NCBI RefSeq assembly: GCF_013155125.1
Contig: NZ_CP053564.1
Location: forward strand, 3,851,501 to 3,915,500
DNA: 64,000 bases
DNA from: Pseudonocardia broussonetiae
Lineage (GTDB): Bacteria > Actinomycetota > Actinomycetes > Mycobacteriales > Pseudonocardiaceae
Reading direction: 5' to 3'
The notes beneath the pieces are model-generated. The model was not told the origin of the DNA. It made no database searches and saw nothing but the letters and a program-made list of their open reading frames with translations. Within the stretch, counting starts at the first letter, position 1, and each line of letters starts with the position of its first letter. Shown here one piece after another: positions 56,436 through 64,000 of the stretch. The position numbers and the translations under genes are program-made.

Positions 56436-58196
56436 TCAGGACCGCGTGGCCGACCACGCGGCCCACAGGTCGGCGTAGCGCCCGCCGGCGGCCACGAGCT
56501 CGTCGTGGGTGCCGCTCTCGACGACGCGCCCGGCGTCGAGCACGACGACCCGGTCGGCCGCGGCGGCCTGGGTCATCCGGTGGGCGACGACGAGCCCGGT
56601 GCGGCCGTCGAGCGCGCTGCCGGCGGAGCCCTCCAGCACGCGGGCGCCCGCGCTGCCGGCCTCCGCGGTGGCCTCGTCGAGGATCGCGACCGGCGGGTCG
56701 GCCAGCACGAGGCGGGCCAGGGCGAGCTGCTGGGCCTGCGTGACGGTGAGCTGGTGCGCGCCCTCGCCGACGGCGGTGTCGAGGCCGTCGGGCAGGGCGT
56801 CGGCCCAGGTGTCGGCGCCGACCGTGGCGAGCGCGTGGCGCAGCTCGGCGCGCGAGGCGTGCGGGCGGGCCAGCAGCAGGTCCTCGGCGAGCGTGCCGCT
56901 GAAGACGTGCACCTCCTGGGCCACCAGCACGACGGTCCGCCGCGTCCGCTCGGGGCCGAGCTCGTCGAGCGGCACCCCGCCCAGGCTGATCGAGCCGCCG
57001 TCGGGTCGGTGCACCCCGGCCACCAGCTTGGCCAGCGTCGTCTTCCCGGCGCCGCTCGCGCCGACCAGCGCGACCCGCTCGGCCGCCCCGATCCCGAGGT
57101 CGACGCCGTGCAGCACGGGGTGGCCGGTCGTGTACGCGTACTCGACGCCGGCCACCTTCACCGAGCCGTCCAGCGGCGTCCCGGTGTGCTCGGGCCCGGC
57201 GGCCGGCGGCAGCTCGGCGACCCCGACGATGCGGGCCAGGCTCGCGCCCGCGGCGAGCGCGTCGTCGATCGTGGACAGGGCGATGTTGATCGGCCCGAAC
57301 AGGTTGTGGAAGTACAGCGCCGCCGCGGTCGCCGTGCCCACCGACACCGACCCGCCGCCGACGAGCAGGAACCCGGTCACCAGCACGGCGGAGAGCCCGA
57401 CGAACTCGGCGAGGTTGAGGCGCGCGTAGAACCGCGTGATCAGCGTGATCCCGTGCAGGGTGACGTCGACGGCGGCGCGCGAGCGGCGGGCGACCCGGTC
57501 GGTGTGGTCCCCGGCGAGCAGGAACGCGCGCACCGTGGAGGCCCCGCCGACGGTGTCGAGCAGCTGCTGCTGCTGGGCACCCAGCGCCACGCGCTGCTCG
57601 GCGTAGACCGGCGTGGCCGTGCGGACGTACCAGCGCGCGGTGTGCACCTGGATGGGCACCGCCACCAGCGCGACGACGAGGAAGCGCCAGTCCAGGACGC
57701 CCATCGCGAGCAGCGTCAGCCCGATCGTCATCCCGGCCCGGACGAGCTGCGGCACGGCCTCGCGGGCGGCCTCGCCGACCGCGGAGACGTCCCGGGTGAC
57801 GCGGGCGGTCAGGTCGCCGCCCCCCGCCTGCTCGACGTCCTCGAGCGGCAGGGCGAGCGCCCGCTCCACGAACCGCTCGCGCAGCCGGGCCAGCAGCCGC
57901 TCGCCGAGACCGATGACGAGAGCCAGGCCCAGGGCGCTGAGCAGCGCGGCGACCAGGGCGACGGCCGCGAGGGCCACCGCGGGCGCGGTCACGGCCCCGG
58001 CTCCGGCGCCGTCCGCGACGACGTCGACGATCCGCCCCAGCAGCGGCGCGACCAGCAGCCCCACCGCGCTGCCCGCGAGCAGCACCGCGACCGCGAGGGC
58101 CGCGCGCAGCCGGTGCGGGCGCAGGAGCAGCCGGACCGCGGCGCGGGTCTGCGCCGCGGAGGCCAGGGGCAGCAGGGTGCGCTCGGGCGCGGTCAC
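56436..58196 (-). CDS. ABC exporter half-subunit B (degenerate signature)
   Basis: 586 aa, N-terminal six-helix membrane domain then an ATPase. Walker A GASGAGKTT and Walker B VAILDEATAE are intact, but the ABC signature LSGGQ is LTVTQ. It pairs with subunit A, which has the opposite defect. Exporter of the siderophore by context. GTG 58196 overlaps the subunit A stop (GTGA). The stop is 126 bp from lipoprotein 2. Confidence 0.92.
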   Translation of the reverse strand: MTAPERTLLPLASAAQTRAAVRLLLRPHRLRAALAVAVLLAGSAVGLLVAPLLGRIVDVVADGAGAGAVTAPAVALAAVALVAALLSALGLALVIGLGERLLARLRERFVERALALPLEDVEQAGGGDLTARVTRDVSAVGEAAREAVPQLVRAGMTIGLTLLAMGVLDWRFLVVALVAVPIQVHTARWYVRTATPVYAEQRVALGAQQQQLLDTVGGASTVRAFLLAGDHTDRVARRSRAAVDVTLHGITLITRFYARLNLAEFVGLSAVLVTGFLLVGGGSVSVGTATAAALYFHNLFGPINIALSTIDDALAAGASLARIVGVAELPPAAGPEHTGTPLDGSVKVAGVEYAYTTGHPVLHGVDLGIGAAERVALVGASGAGKTTLAKLVAGVHRPDGGSISLGGVPLDELGPERTRRTVVLVAQEVHVFSGTLAEDLLLARPHASRAELRHALATVGADTWADALPDGLDTAVGEGAHQLTVTQAQQLALARLVLADPPVAILDEATAEAGSAGARVLEGSAGSALDGRTGLVVAHRMTQAAAADRVVVLDAGRVVESGTHDELVAAGGRYADLWAAWSATRS

Positions 58197-59932
58197 GACA
58201 GCACCAGGTCGCGGTAGGCGGCGTCGGAACCGACGAGGTCGGCGTGGCGGCCGCTGCGGCGGACGCCGTCGGCGTCGAGCACGACGACCCGGTCCGTGGC
58301 GGCGAGCAGCGGGGGGCTGGTCGTCACGACCAGGGTGGTGCGCCCGTCGCGGACACGCCGGAGGGCGCCGGCGATGCGCGCCTCGGTGACGGAGTCGACC
58401 GCCGTCGTCGGGTCGTGCAGCACCAGGACGGGCCGGTCGGCGGTCAGGGCACGGGCCAGTGCGACGCGCTGGCGCTGCCCGCCCGAGAGCGAGCCGCCCT
58501 GTTCCCCGACCGTGCCGTGCACGCCGCCGGGCAGGGCGTCGGCCACCTCGTCGGCGGCCGCGGCGGCCAGCATCCGGCCGGCGAGCCGCTCGGCCGCGGG
58601 CCCGGTGCCGCCGGCCGCGAGGACGTTCTCCAGCAGCGTCCCGGCGAACAGCACGGCGTCGTGGGCGGCGACGAGGACCGCGGTCCGGGTGGCGGTCGGG
58701 TCGGCGCCGACCAGTGGTGCACCGTCCAGCTCCACGCTGCCCTCCTCCGGGTCGGCCTCGCGCGCCAGGCAGGCGAGCAGGGCCGCGGCGACGGCCGGCG
58801 AGGGGACGACGATCCCGAGCAGCTCGCCGGGGGCGACGTCGAGGTCGACGCCGCGCAGCGCGCCGTGGCGCAGCCCGCGCAGGCGCAGCGCGCCGCGGAC
58901 GGGCCCGGGGCCGGGGGCGGCCCCGCCCGTCACGGCGGGCGGCGAGCTCAGCACGGCCGCGATCCGCGTGGCCGAGGCGCGCGCCTGCGCGAACTCCAGG
59001 GTCATCCAGCCCGCGACCTGCAGCGGCTCCATGAGGAACAGCGCGAGCCCGACGGTGGCGACGAGCTGCCCGACGCTGATCGCGCCGTCCGCGGCGAGCC
59101 GGCCCCCGACCAGCGCGACGAGCGCGATGAACAGCCCGGCCGAGGCCTCCACGACCCCGCCCTGCGTCGCGAACGCCCGTGCGGTGCGCAGGGTGGCGAG
59201 CAGCGAGGCCTGGCTCGTGCCGCGGTAGCGGTCGACGGCGGCGCGCTCGGCCCCGAGCCCCTTGAGCACGCGCAGGCCGGCGACCAGGTCGGCCGCCACC
59301 CCGGACGCGTGGGCCGCGCGCTCCTGCTCGACCTCGCTGCGCCGCTCCAGCGGCCGGCTCACGTAGTGGGTGAGCAGCAGGAGCGGGGGAGTGCCCAGCA
59401 GCACCAGCAGGCCCAGCGGCACCGAGACCGTCAGCAGGACGACGGCGCTGACCAGCACCGCGACCAGGGCCGCGACCCCGAAGGGCAGCACCAGGTTCGC
59501 CGCGCCCACCCGCTTGGCGTCCTCGGTGGCGGTGTTGACGAGCTCCCCGGACAGGCGCCCGGCGTCGGCCCCACCGCCCGGGTGCAGCACCCGGCGGGTC
59601 AGGCGCAGCCGCAGGTCGTGCGCGGCGTTCTCGGCCGCGCGCTCGGCGGCGCGCGCGCCGAACCGGTAGGAGTAGGACAGCCCGGCGAAGGTCACGGCGA
59701 GCACCGCGATCCACAGGGCCAGCAGGCCGGTCGAGCCCGAGCCGACGGCGGTGTCGACGACCACGCCGATGATCACCGGCACCAGCGCCTCGCCGGCCTG
59801 GTGCGAGGAGGCGAGCAGCGACCCGAGGGTGACGTCGCGGCGCTGGGAGGAGATGGCCCCGCGCAGGACCTGCGGCCCGGTGACGGTCCCGGTCGCGGGT
59901 GCGGCCGCCGTCAGCATGCCCGCCGTCAGCAT
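58193..59932 (-). CDS. ABC exporter half-subunit A (degenerate Walker A/B)
   Basis: 579 aa. Membrane domain (about residues 35-310), then an ATPase in which Walker A is replaced by GIVVPSPAVAA with no Lys, and Walker B is LVLHDPTTAVD with Pro for the catalytic Glu; the signature SLSGGQRQRVALARAL is intact. With subunit B it would form one working and one dead site. ATG 59932 overlaps the formyltransferase stop by 7 bp; ATG 59917 is the alternative, created by a 15-bp duplication (MLTAGMLTA). Confidence 0.9.
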   Translation of the reverse strand: MLTAGMLTAAAPATGTVTGPQVLRGAISSQRRDVTLGSLLASSHQAGEALVPVIIGVVVDTAVGSGSTGLLALWIAVLAVTFAGLSYSYRFGARAAERAAENAAHDLRLRLTRRVLHPGGGADAGRLSGELVNTATEDAKRVGAANLVLPFGVAALVAVLVSAVVLLTVSVPLGLLVLLGTPPLLLLTHYVSRPLERRSEVEQERAAHASGVAADLVAGLRVLKGLGAERAAVDRYRGTSQASLLATLRTARAFATQGGVVEASAGLFIALVALVGGRLAADGAISVGQLVATVGLALFLMEPLQVAGWMTLEFAQARASATRIAAVLSSPPAVTGGAAPGPGPVRGALRLRGLRHGALRGVDLDVAPGELLGIVVPSPAVAAALLACLAREADPEEGSVELDGAPLVGADPTATRTAVLVAAHDAVLFAGTLLENVLAAGGTGPAAERLAGRMLAAAAADEVADALPGGVHGTVGEQGGSLSGGQRQRVALARALTADRPVLVLHDPTTAVDSVTEARIAGALRRVRDGRTTLVVTTSPPLLAATDRVVVLDADGVRRSGRHADLVGSDAAYRDLVLS

Positions 59933-60879
59933 GCCGGGTGCGAGGTGAGGTAGCCGCCCATGGTCGTGAAGAACTCGGTGGCGTCGAGGTCGCGGCCGTC
60001 CTCGGTGCGGACGCGCTCGACGAGCACCCCGGGGTTGCGCCCGCGCCGCGCGTCGGCGCCCGCGACGACCACCACGCCGGTGCCGCGGCGGATCACGATG
60101 CGGCCCGGGGTGCCGCCGATCGCGTCCGGGGTCAGCGACGCGGCGGTGATCCGCACGCGCTCGGCCCCGCGGTAGCAGTAGGCGTTCGGGTAGGGGTCGA
60201 CCTGGGCGCGGACGAGGTTGAACACGTCGCGCGGCGGCCAGGTCCAGTCGATCCGGTTCTCCTCCTCGGTGCGCCGGTGGAAGTACGACGCGGCGCGGCG
60301 GTCCTGCGGGGTCCAGGAGGTGCGCCCCTGCGCGATCAGCTCCAGCGCGTCGACGGTGATCGGGCCGAACATCGCGAGCGTGCGGTCGAACAGGTCGACG
60401 ATCGTGTCGTCGTCGGTGACCGGGGTGGAGCGCTGCAGCACGACGTCGCCGGCGTCGAACTCGGCGTCCATCATGTGCGCGGTGACGCCGACCTCGGGCT
60501 CGTCGTTGATCAGCGCCCAGTTGAGCGGCGCGAAACCGGCGTAGGCGGGCAGCAGGGCGTCGTGCACGTTGAGCGTGCCGAGCCGGGGCAGCGAGAACAC
60601 CTCGGGCGCGAGCCAGGTCCGCCAGTTCGACACGACCATGACGTCGGCACGCGCGTCGGCGATCGCCGTGCGGACCTCGTCGTCGTCGGCGCGGTCGCGG
60701 ACCAGCAGCGGGATCCCGTGGTCGGCCGCGAGGTCGGCGACCGACTCGTTGAAGATCTTCTCGTAGGCGTTGTCGCTGTCGGGGTGCGTGACGATCAGCG
60801 CGACGTCGTGACCGGCGTCGAGGAGCGCCTCGATCGTCCGTCGGCCCCAGGTCATGTATCCGAACGCGACGACGCGCAT
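59926..60879 (-). CDS. Formyltransferase (N5-hydroxyornithine type)
   Basis: 317 aa methionyl-tRNA formyltransferase-like enzyme. Active-site Asn104 and His106 (TLNVHDALLPAYAG) and Asp142 (MMDAEFDAGDVV). In siderophore loci such as coelichelin (CchA) the homologue formylates N5-hydroxyornithine. ATG 60879 with GAGGAG. First gene of the minus-strand arm with an iron box 24 bp upstream. Too short and too well placed to be the housekeeping Fmt, which has no such context. Confidence 0.9.
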   Translation of the reverse strand: MRVVAFGYMTWGRRTIEALLDAGHDVALIVTHPDSDNAYEKIFNESVADLAADHGIPLLVRDRADDDEVRTAIADARADVMVVSNWRTWLAPEVFSLPRLGTLNVHDALLPAYAGFAPLNWALINDEPEVGVTAHMMDAEFDAGDVVLQRSTPVTDDDTIVDLFDRTLAMFGPITVDALELIAQGRTSWTPQDRRAASYFHRRTEEENRIDWTWPPRDVFNLVRAQVDPYPNAYCYRGAERVRITAASLTPDAIGGTPGRIVIRRGTGVVVVAGADARRGRNPGVLVERVRTEDGRDLDATEFFTTMGGYLTSHPAC

Positions 60880-60902
60880 GAGTCTCCTCGTACAGGCGGT
60901 GG

Positions 60903-60921
60903 TGAGGGGAGCCTATGCTTA
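60903..60921 (-). promoter_or_regulatory. Iron box 4
   Basis: On the minus strand TAAGCATAGGCTCCCCTCA, 13 of 19 consensus matches, 24 bp before the formyltransferase ATG. It supports iron control of the export and formylation arm. Confidence 0.65.
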
Positions 60922-60955
60922 CCGACCGGTGAAGGTCCAGACCGGTGCGCGCCGC

Positions 60956-62437
60956 TCAGAGCCCGTGCCGGTGCGTCCAGCGCCCGCCGAGCAGGGTCCC
61001 GGCCACGGGCATCGCGCGGAGCGCGGCCGGGTCCGCCGTGCGCGGGTCGAGGTCGGTGACGACCAGGTCGGCGCGGCGCCCGACGGCCACCGGCCCGTCC
61101 GGCCCCGCCGACGCGGCCAGCGCCACGTCCACCGGGATCTCCTGCTCCGGGTGCCACGACGGCCGGTCGTCACCGGTGCGCCGGACGGCCGCGGCGAGGG
61201 TGGTCCACGGGTCCAGCGGGGCCACCGGGGCGTCCGAGCCCAGCGCGAGCCCCGCCCCGGCGTCGAGCAGGCTGCGGTAGGCGAAGGCGCGGTGCGTGCG
61301 CCCGGCCCAGTGCCGGTCGGCGACGTCGCGGTCGTCCACCGCGTGCTCGGGCTGGACGCTCGCCACCACGCCGAGCGCCGCGAACCGGCCGACGTCGCCG
61401 TCGGACAGGAGCTGCGCGTGCTCGATCCGCCCGCGGGCGCCGGTCGCGGCGAAGGCGTCGAGGACGAGGCCGTTGGCGCGGTCGCCGATGGCGTGCACGG
61501 CCACGTCGATCCCGGCGGCCGTGGCTCGGTGCATCAGCGGCGCGAGCTCGTCCGGGGGGACCAGGAGCATCCCGCACGGGTGCGCGGCGTCCGCGGGGAA
61601 GGCGTAGGGCTCGTGGCAGTAGGCGGTGCGGGTGTTCAGCGAGCCGTCGGTGAGGATCTTCAGCGGGCCCATCGTGAGCAGCCCGCCGGTGCCCGCGATG
61701 GCGTCGCCGGTGCGCAGGCCGCGCGCCACGGCGTCGTCGAGGTGCGAGGGCCACACCGAGACCGAGACGCGCAGCGCGCCCGCGCCGCCGGCCAGCCGCG
61801 CCGTCCAGGTGTCGAGCTGCCAGGGCTCCTGGAAGTCGACGACCCCGACCGTCCCGCGCGCCGCCGCCTCCGCGACGACGGCCGCGACCTGCCGGTCCAG
61901 TGCCTCCCGGGGCACCCGCCCGATCACCATCCGCAGCTCCTGCCCCGCGGTCTCGCGCACGATCCCGTCGGCGTCGCCCGCGTGCCCGTAGCGGCGGGCG
62001 GCGGCGCTGTTGACCCAGCAGCAGTGCAGGTCGGCGGAGACGAGGACGACGGGCACGTCCCCGCTCACGCGGTCGAGCAGGGCGTGGCTCGTCGCGTCGG
62101 CCCACAGCGCGTCACGGAAGCCGGAGCCGACGAGCGGCAGCCCCTCCGCCGGCGCCCCGGCCCGCAGGCGCTCCCCGACCAGCGCGGCCGCCGCGGCCGC
62201 GGACGTCGCGCCGGACAGGTCGAGCCGCGTGCGGTTGAGCGCGTGCTCGTCGAGGTGGACGTGGTTGTCCCACATCCCCGGGCCCAGCCACCGGCCGTCG
62301 AGGTCGACGACCTCGGCCCCGGGCGGCACCTCCGGGTCCGCCCCGACCGCGGCCACCACCCCGTCGCGGAGCAGGACGTCGACGGTGCGGCCGTCGAGGC
62401 GGGCGGAGCGCAGCAGCGTCGTGGGGGAGGGCGGCAC
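60956..62437 (-). CDS. Amidohydrolase (YtcJ-like, amidohydrolase 3)
   Basis: 493 aa. GPGMWDNHVHLDEHALNR supplies the HxH metal pair; VDVAVHAIGDRANGLVLDAF and RIEHAQLLS supply the later His ligands; LGSDAPVAPLDPW has the Asp; the C-terminus VGRRADLVVTDLDP is the composite beta domain. Broad family with N-acyl or imide substrates; function here unknown. ATG 62437. A weak iron box lies 6 bp upstream, so it may join the siderophore regulon. Confidence 0.87.
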   Translation of the reverse strand: MPPSPTTLLRSARLDGRTVDVLLRDGVVAAVGADPEVPPGAEVVDLDGRWLGPGMWDNHVHLDEHALNRTRLDLSGATSAAAAAALVGERLRAGAPAEGLPLVGSGFRDALWADATSHALLDRVSGDVPVVLVSADLHCCWVNSAAARRYGHAGDADGIVRETAGQELRMVIGRVPREALDRQVAAVVAEAAARGTVGVVDFQEPWQLDTWTARLAGGAGALRVSVSVWPSHLDDAVARGLRTGDAIAGTGGLLTMGPLKILTDGSLNTRTAYCHEPYAFPADAAHPCGMLLVPPDELAPLMHRATAAGIDVAVHAIGDRANGLVLDAFAATGARGRIEHAQLLSDGDVGRFAALGVVASVQPEHAVDDRDVADRHWAGRTHRAFAYRSLLDAGAGLALGSDAPVAPLDPWTTLAAAVRRTGDDRPSWHPEQEIPVDVALAASAGPDGPVAVGRRADLVVTDLDPRTADPAALRAMPVAGTLLGGRWTHRHGL

Positions 62438-62442
62438 GGTGG

Positions 62443-62461
62443 TGAGGCTAGCCTGCCCTCG
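62443..62461. promoter_or_regulatory. Weak iron-box-like site
   Basis: TGAGGCTAGCCTGCCCTCG (plus strand), 12 of 19 consensus matches, just upstream of the amidohydrolase start. Its core AGGCTAGCCT is itself a palindrome. Confidence 0.4.
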
Positions 62462-62489
62462 GGCGCTGTTCGAGCGGCCGGACGCGGGG

Positions 62490-62891
62490 TCAGGCTGCGC
62501 GGTACTTCTCCGCGTACCGCTGCGCCGCCTCGGCCCGCTCGCCGCTGTGCGCCCGCTCGCGCACCGCGGCCAGCGCCCCGCGCGGGTAGCCGGCCTTGAG
62601 TGCGCGGTGCTCCGTCGCCTCGTACAGGTACGCCACGGCGTAGATCATCCCGACCAGGATGCCGCCCAGCACGGCCACGAGCCGGACCCACAGCTCCCCG
62701 GGGATCACCGCCACGAGCAGCGCGGCGACCGGCGAGACCTGCACGAGCGAGCGCAGGAGCTGGCGGACCGGCCAGGTGCGGGCGGTGAGGTCGTGCAGCA
62801 CCCAGCCGCGGTTGCGGGCGGGCAGCGCGCCGCCGAAGGCGTACCAGAGCCAGTGGAACGGGTCGGGTCGGGTGATGTCGGACGGCGTCAT
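62490..62891 (-). CDS. DUF5313 membrane protein
   Basis: 133 aa. RPDPFHWLWYAFGGALPARN at the N-terminus, then two or three hydrophobic segments (SPVAALLVAVIPGELWVRLV, GGILVGMIYAVAYLY), and a charged tail ending AEKYRAA. This matches DUF5313, found in mycobacteria and relatives; function unknown. ATG 62891. Divergent from the OhrR gene. Confidence 0.8.
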   Translation of the reverse strand: MTPSDITRPDPFHWLWYAFGGALPARNRGWVLHDLTARTWPVRQLLRSLVQVSPVAALLVAVIPGELWVRLVAVLGGILVGMIYAVAYLYEATEHRALKAGYPRGALAAVRERAHSGERAEAAQRYAEKYRAA

Positions 62892-62897
62892 CGTGTG

Positions 62898-62908
62898 CCA
62901 ATCATTGG
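62898..62908. promoter_or_regulatory. Palindrome CCAATCATTGG
   Basis: Perfect 5-bp arms around a C, immediately upstream of the DUF5313 start and 82 bp before the OhrR-type gene. It could be an operator for the latter; not tested. Confidence 0.4.
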
Positions 62909-62989
62909 GGTACCAAGTGTTCCTCCACGATAGCGCGCCGCCTGGCCGCGGTGTGCCCGGTGTGACCGGCGCATCGGTACCGTGGAGCC

Positions 62990-63454
62990 ATGGACGGTGC
63001 GCCCGACGGGACGACGCAGGCGGCCCCGGCCGACCTGCTGCAGCTCGACCGGCAGGTGTGCTTCGCGCTGTCCGTCGCGGCGCGCGGCGTCGTCGCGCTG
63101 TACCGCCCGCTGCTCGAGCCGATGGGGCTGACGCACCCGCAGTACCTGGTGATGCTGGCGCTGTGGGAGCGCGACCCGCGGTCGGTCACCGAGCTCGCGT
63201 CGGCGCTCGCGCTCGACCCGGGCACGCTGTCGCCGCTGCTCAAGCGGCTGGAGGCGGCCGGGTACGTCCGCCGCGACCGGGTCCGGGGCGACGAGCGCAC
63301 GCTCGCCGTCACGCTCACCCCGAAGGGGCGGGCGCTGCGCGAGCAGGCCGAGCGCATCCCGCCGGCCGTGGTCGAGCGGCTCGGCATGCCGCTGGCCGAG
63401 CTCGAGCACCTGCACGCCGTGCTCTCCGGCGTGATCGCCGCGACGCGCGGCTGA
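62990..63454 (+). CDS. OhrR-type MarR regulator
   Basis: 154 aa. LLQLDRQVCFALSVAARGVV places the peroxide-sensing Cys of OhrR near residue 23, and YRPLLEPMGLTHPQYLVMLALWE is the family helix. Winged helix: LALDPGTLSPLLKRLEAAGY and RDRVRGDERTL. OhrR normally represses ohr; no ohr gene is in the window. ATG 62990. Confidence 0.9.
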   Translation: MDGAPDGTTQAAPADLLQLDRQVCFALSVAARGVVALYRPLLEPMGLTHPQYLVMLALWERDPRSVTELASALALDPGTLSPLLKRLEAAGYVRRDRVRGDERTLAVTLTPKGRALREQAERIPPAVVERLGMPLAELEHLHAVLSGVIAATRG

Positions 63455-63487
63455 GCTGTCCGGGCGCGGGCCCTCCCGGCGCGGGCC

Positions 63488-64000
63488 CTACTGGCGGGCG
63501 GTCGTGTAGCCCAGGACGGCGGCCAGCCCCAGCGCGCTGCGCGGGGCGAACGGCCCGCGCCACAGCCCGCCGTGCACCGCCGCGTGCGCCTCGTGCCGCC
63601 AGGGGTGGTCATGCCCGGCGGGCGGGGCGTGCAGGTCGTGGACGAGCAGCGCGGCCATGAGCGCGTTCGAGGTCGCGGGGTCGAAGATCTCCACCTCGAA
63701 CCGGTGCGCCCCGGCGAACGCCGCCGCCAGCGCGCGGTTGCGGACGACCGAGGTGGTCCGGCTCGACGGGGCGACGTGGAAGGACACCGTGGTGCCCGCG
63801 GCGCGCGCCACGGCCGCGCGCCAGCGCTGGATCCGCTTGGCCAGCGCGTAGTTGGGGCCCTGGGCGGGCACGAGGGCGTCGCAGACGCCGGGGTCGGCGC
63901 CGGGGCGGTAGTTGCGGTGCAGCAGCCGCCCGCGGCTCGCCCAGCGCAGCGGCCGGCCCAGGAGCTTGGTGGTGCGCGAGCGCCCGGTGTAGGCCCGCAC
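63488..64000 (-). CDS. Unidentified protein (5' partial at the right edge)
   Basis: 170 codons visible, frame open to base 64000, so the start may lie beyond. YALAKRIQRWRAAVARAAGT, RTTSVVRNRALAAAFAGAHR and ATSNALMAALLVHDLHAP suggest a mixed alpha/beta C-terminal domain. I do not recognise the family. TAG at 63488. Confidence 0.5.
   Translation of the reverse strand: MRAYTGRSRTTKLLGRPLRWASRGRLLHRNYRPGADPGVCDALVPAQGPNYALAKRIQRWRAAVARAAGTTVSFHVAPSSRTTSVVRNRALAAAFAGAHRFEVEIFDPATSNALMAALLVHDLHAPPAGHDHPWRHEAHAAVHGGLWRGPFAPRSALGLAAVLGYTTARQ

Noticed and set aside
59926..60879. Housekeeping methionyl-tRNA formyltransferase
   Set aside because: It sits under an iron box, overlaps the exporter gene and lacks a def neighbour; a siderophore role fits better.

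Overview
The window is very GC-rich DNA from an actinomycete, probably of the Pseudonocardiaceae; the genus Pseudonocardia is an impression, not a test. Supporting signs are GTG starts, several TANNNT boxes close to start codons that suggest leaderless transcripts, IdeR/DmdR1-type iron boxes, polyphosphate glucokinase, a type B L31 protein and a DUF5313 membrane protein. I saw no tRNA, rRNA, insertion sequence, integrase or CRISPR array.

Bases 1-12255 hold housekeeping and single-function genes: an NlpC/P60 cell-wall hydrolase cut by the left edge, a thioredoxin/NHL protein, an Fpg/Nei glycosylase, cupin, LuxR, PPOX and TetR genes, a DUF899 protein, a PAP2 phosphatase, pgi with ppgK, and a threonine synthase-like enzyme. 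Bases 12256-18411 carry DoxX, a HipA-like kinase with its DUF3037 partner, SRPBCC, phosphotransferase, cupin and MarR genes. Between them lie repeat arrays with a 21-22 bp period and an invariant CGAGT/ACTCG core. These arrays are non-coding and I cannot match them to a known element.

Bases 18412-37430 hold a P450/PPOX pair, a metallophosphoesterase, an L31 gene beside a Zur-like site, an SMP-30/GntR/MFS operon, bluB, a MarR/MFS efflux pair, the lactate-utilisation genes lutA-lutB-lutC, two zinc alcohol dehydrogenases each next to a regulator, a STAS protein, a HAD phosphatase and an acidic protein with EF-hand-like loops. Several divergent pairs share clear palindromic operators.

Bases 37550-60925 are a hydroxamate siderophore locus. 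The plus-strand arm reads binding lipoprotein, a 4812-aa four-module NRPS, ornithine N5-monooxygenase, MbtH. The minus-strand arm reads formyltransferase, two ABC exporter half-subunits, second binding lipoprotein. A 21-bp-arm terminator separates the two arms and iron boxes sit at their promoters. Three of the four adenylation domains carry the N5-hydroxyornithine code or one residue off it. The first code (DVWIVGAVN) is unassigned. The line has no thioesterase and ends in an epimerisation domain. Its first two condensation domains lack the catalytic second histidine. The locus therefore probably makes a tetrapeptide tris-hydroxamate related to coelichelin but not the same as it.

The right end (60956-64000) has a YtcJ-like amidohydrolase with a weak iron box, a DUF5313 protein, an OhrR-type MarR regulator and an unidentified gene cut by the right edge.
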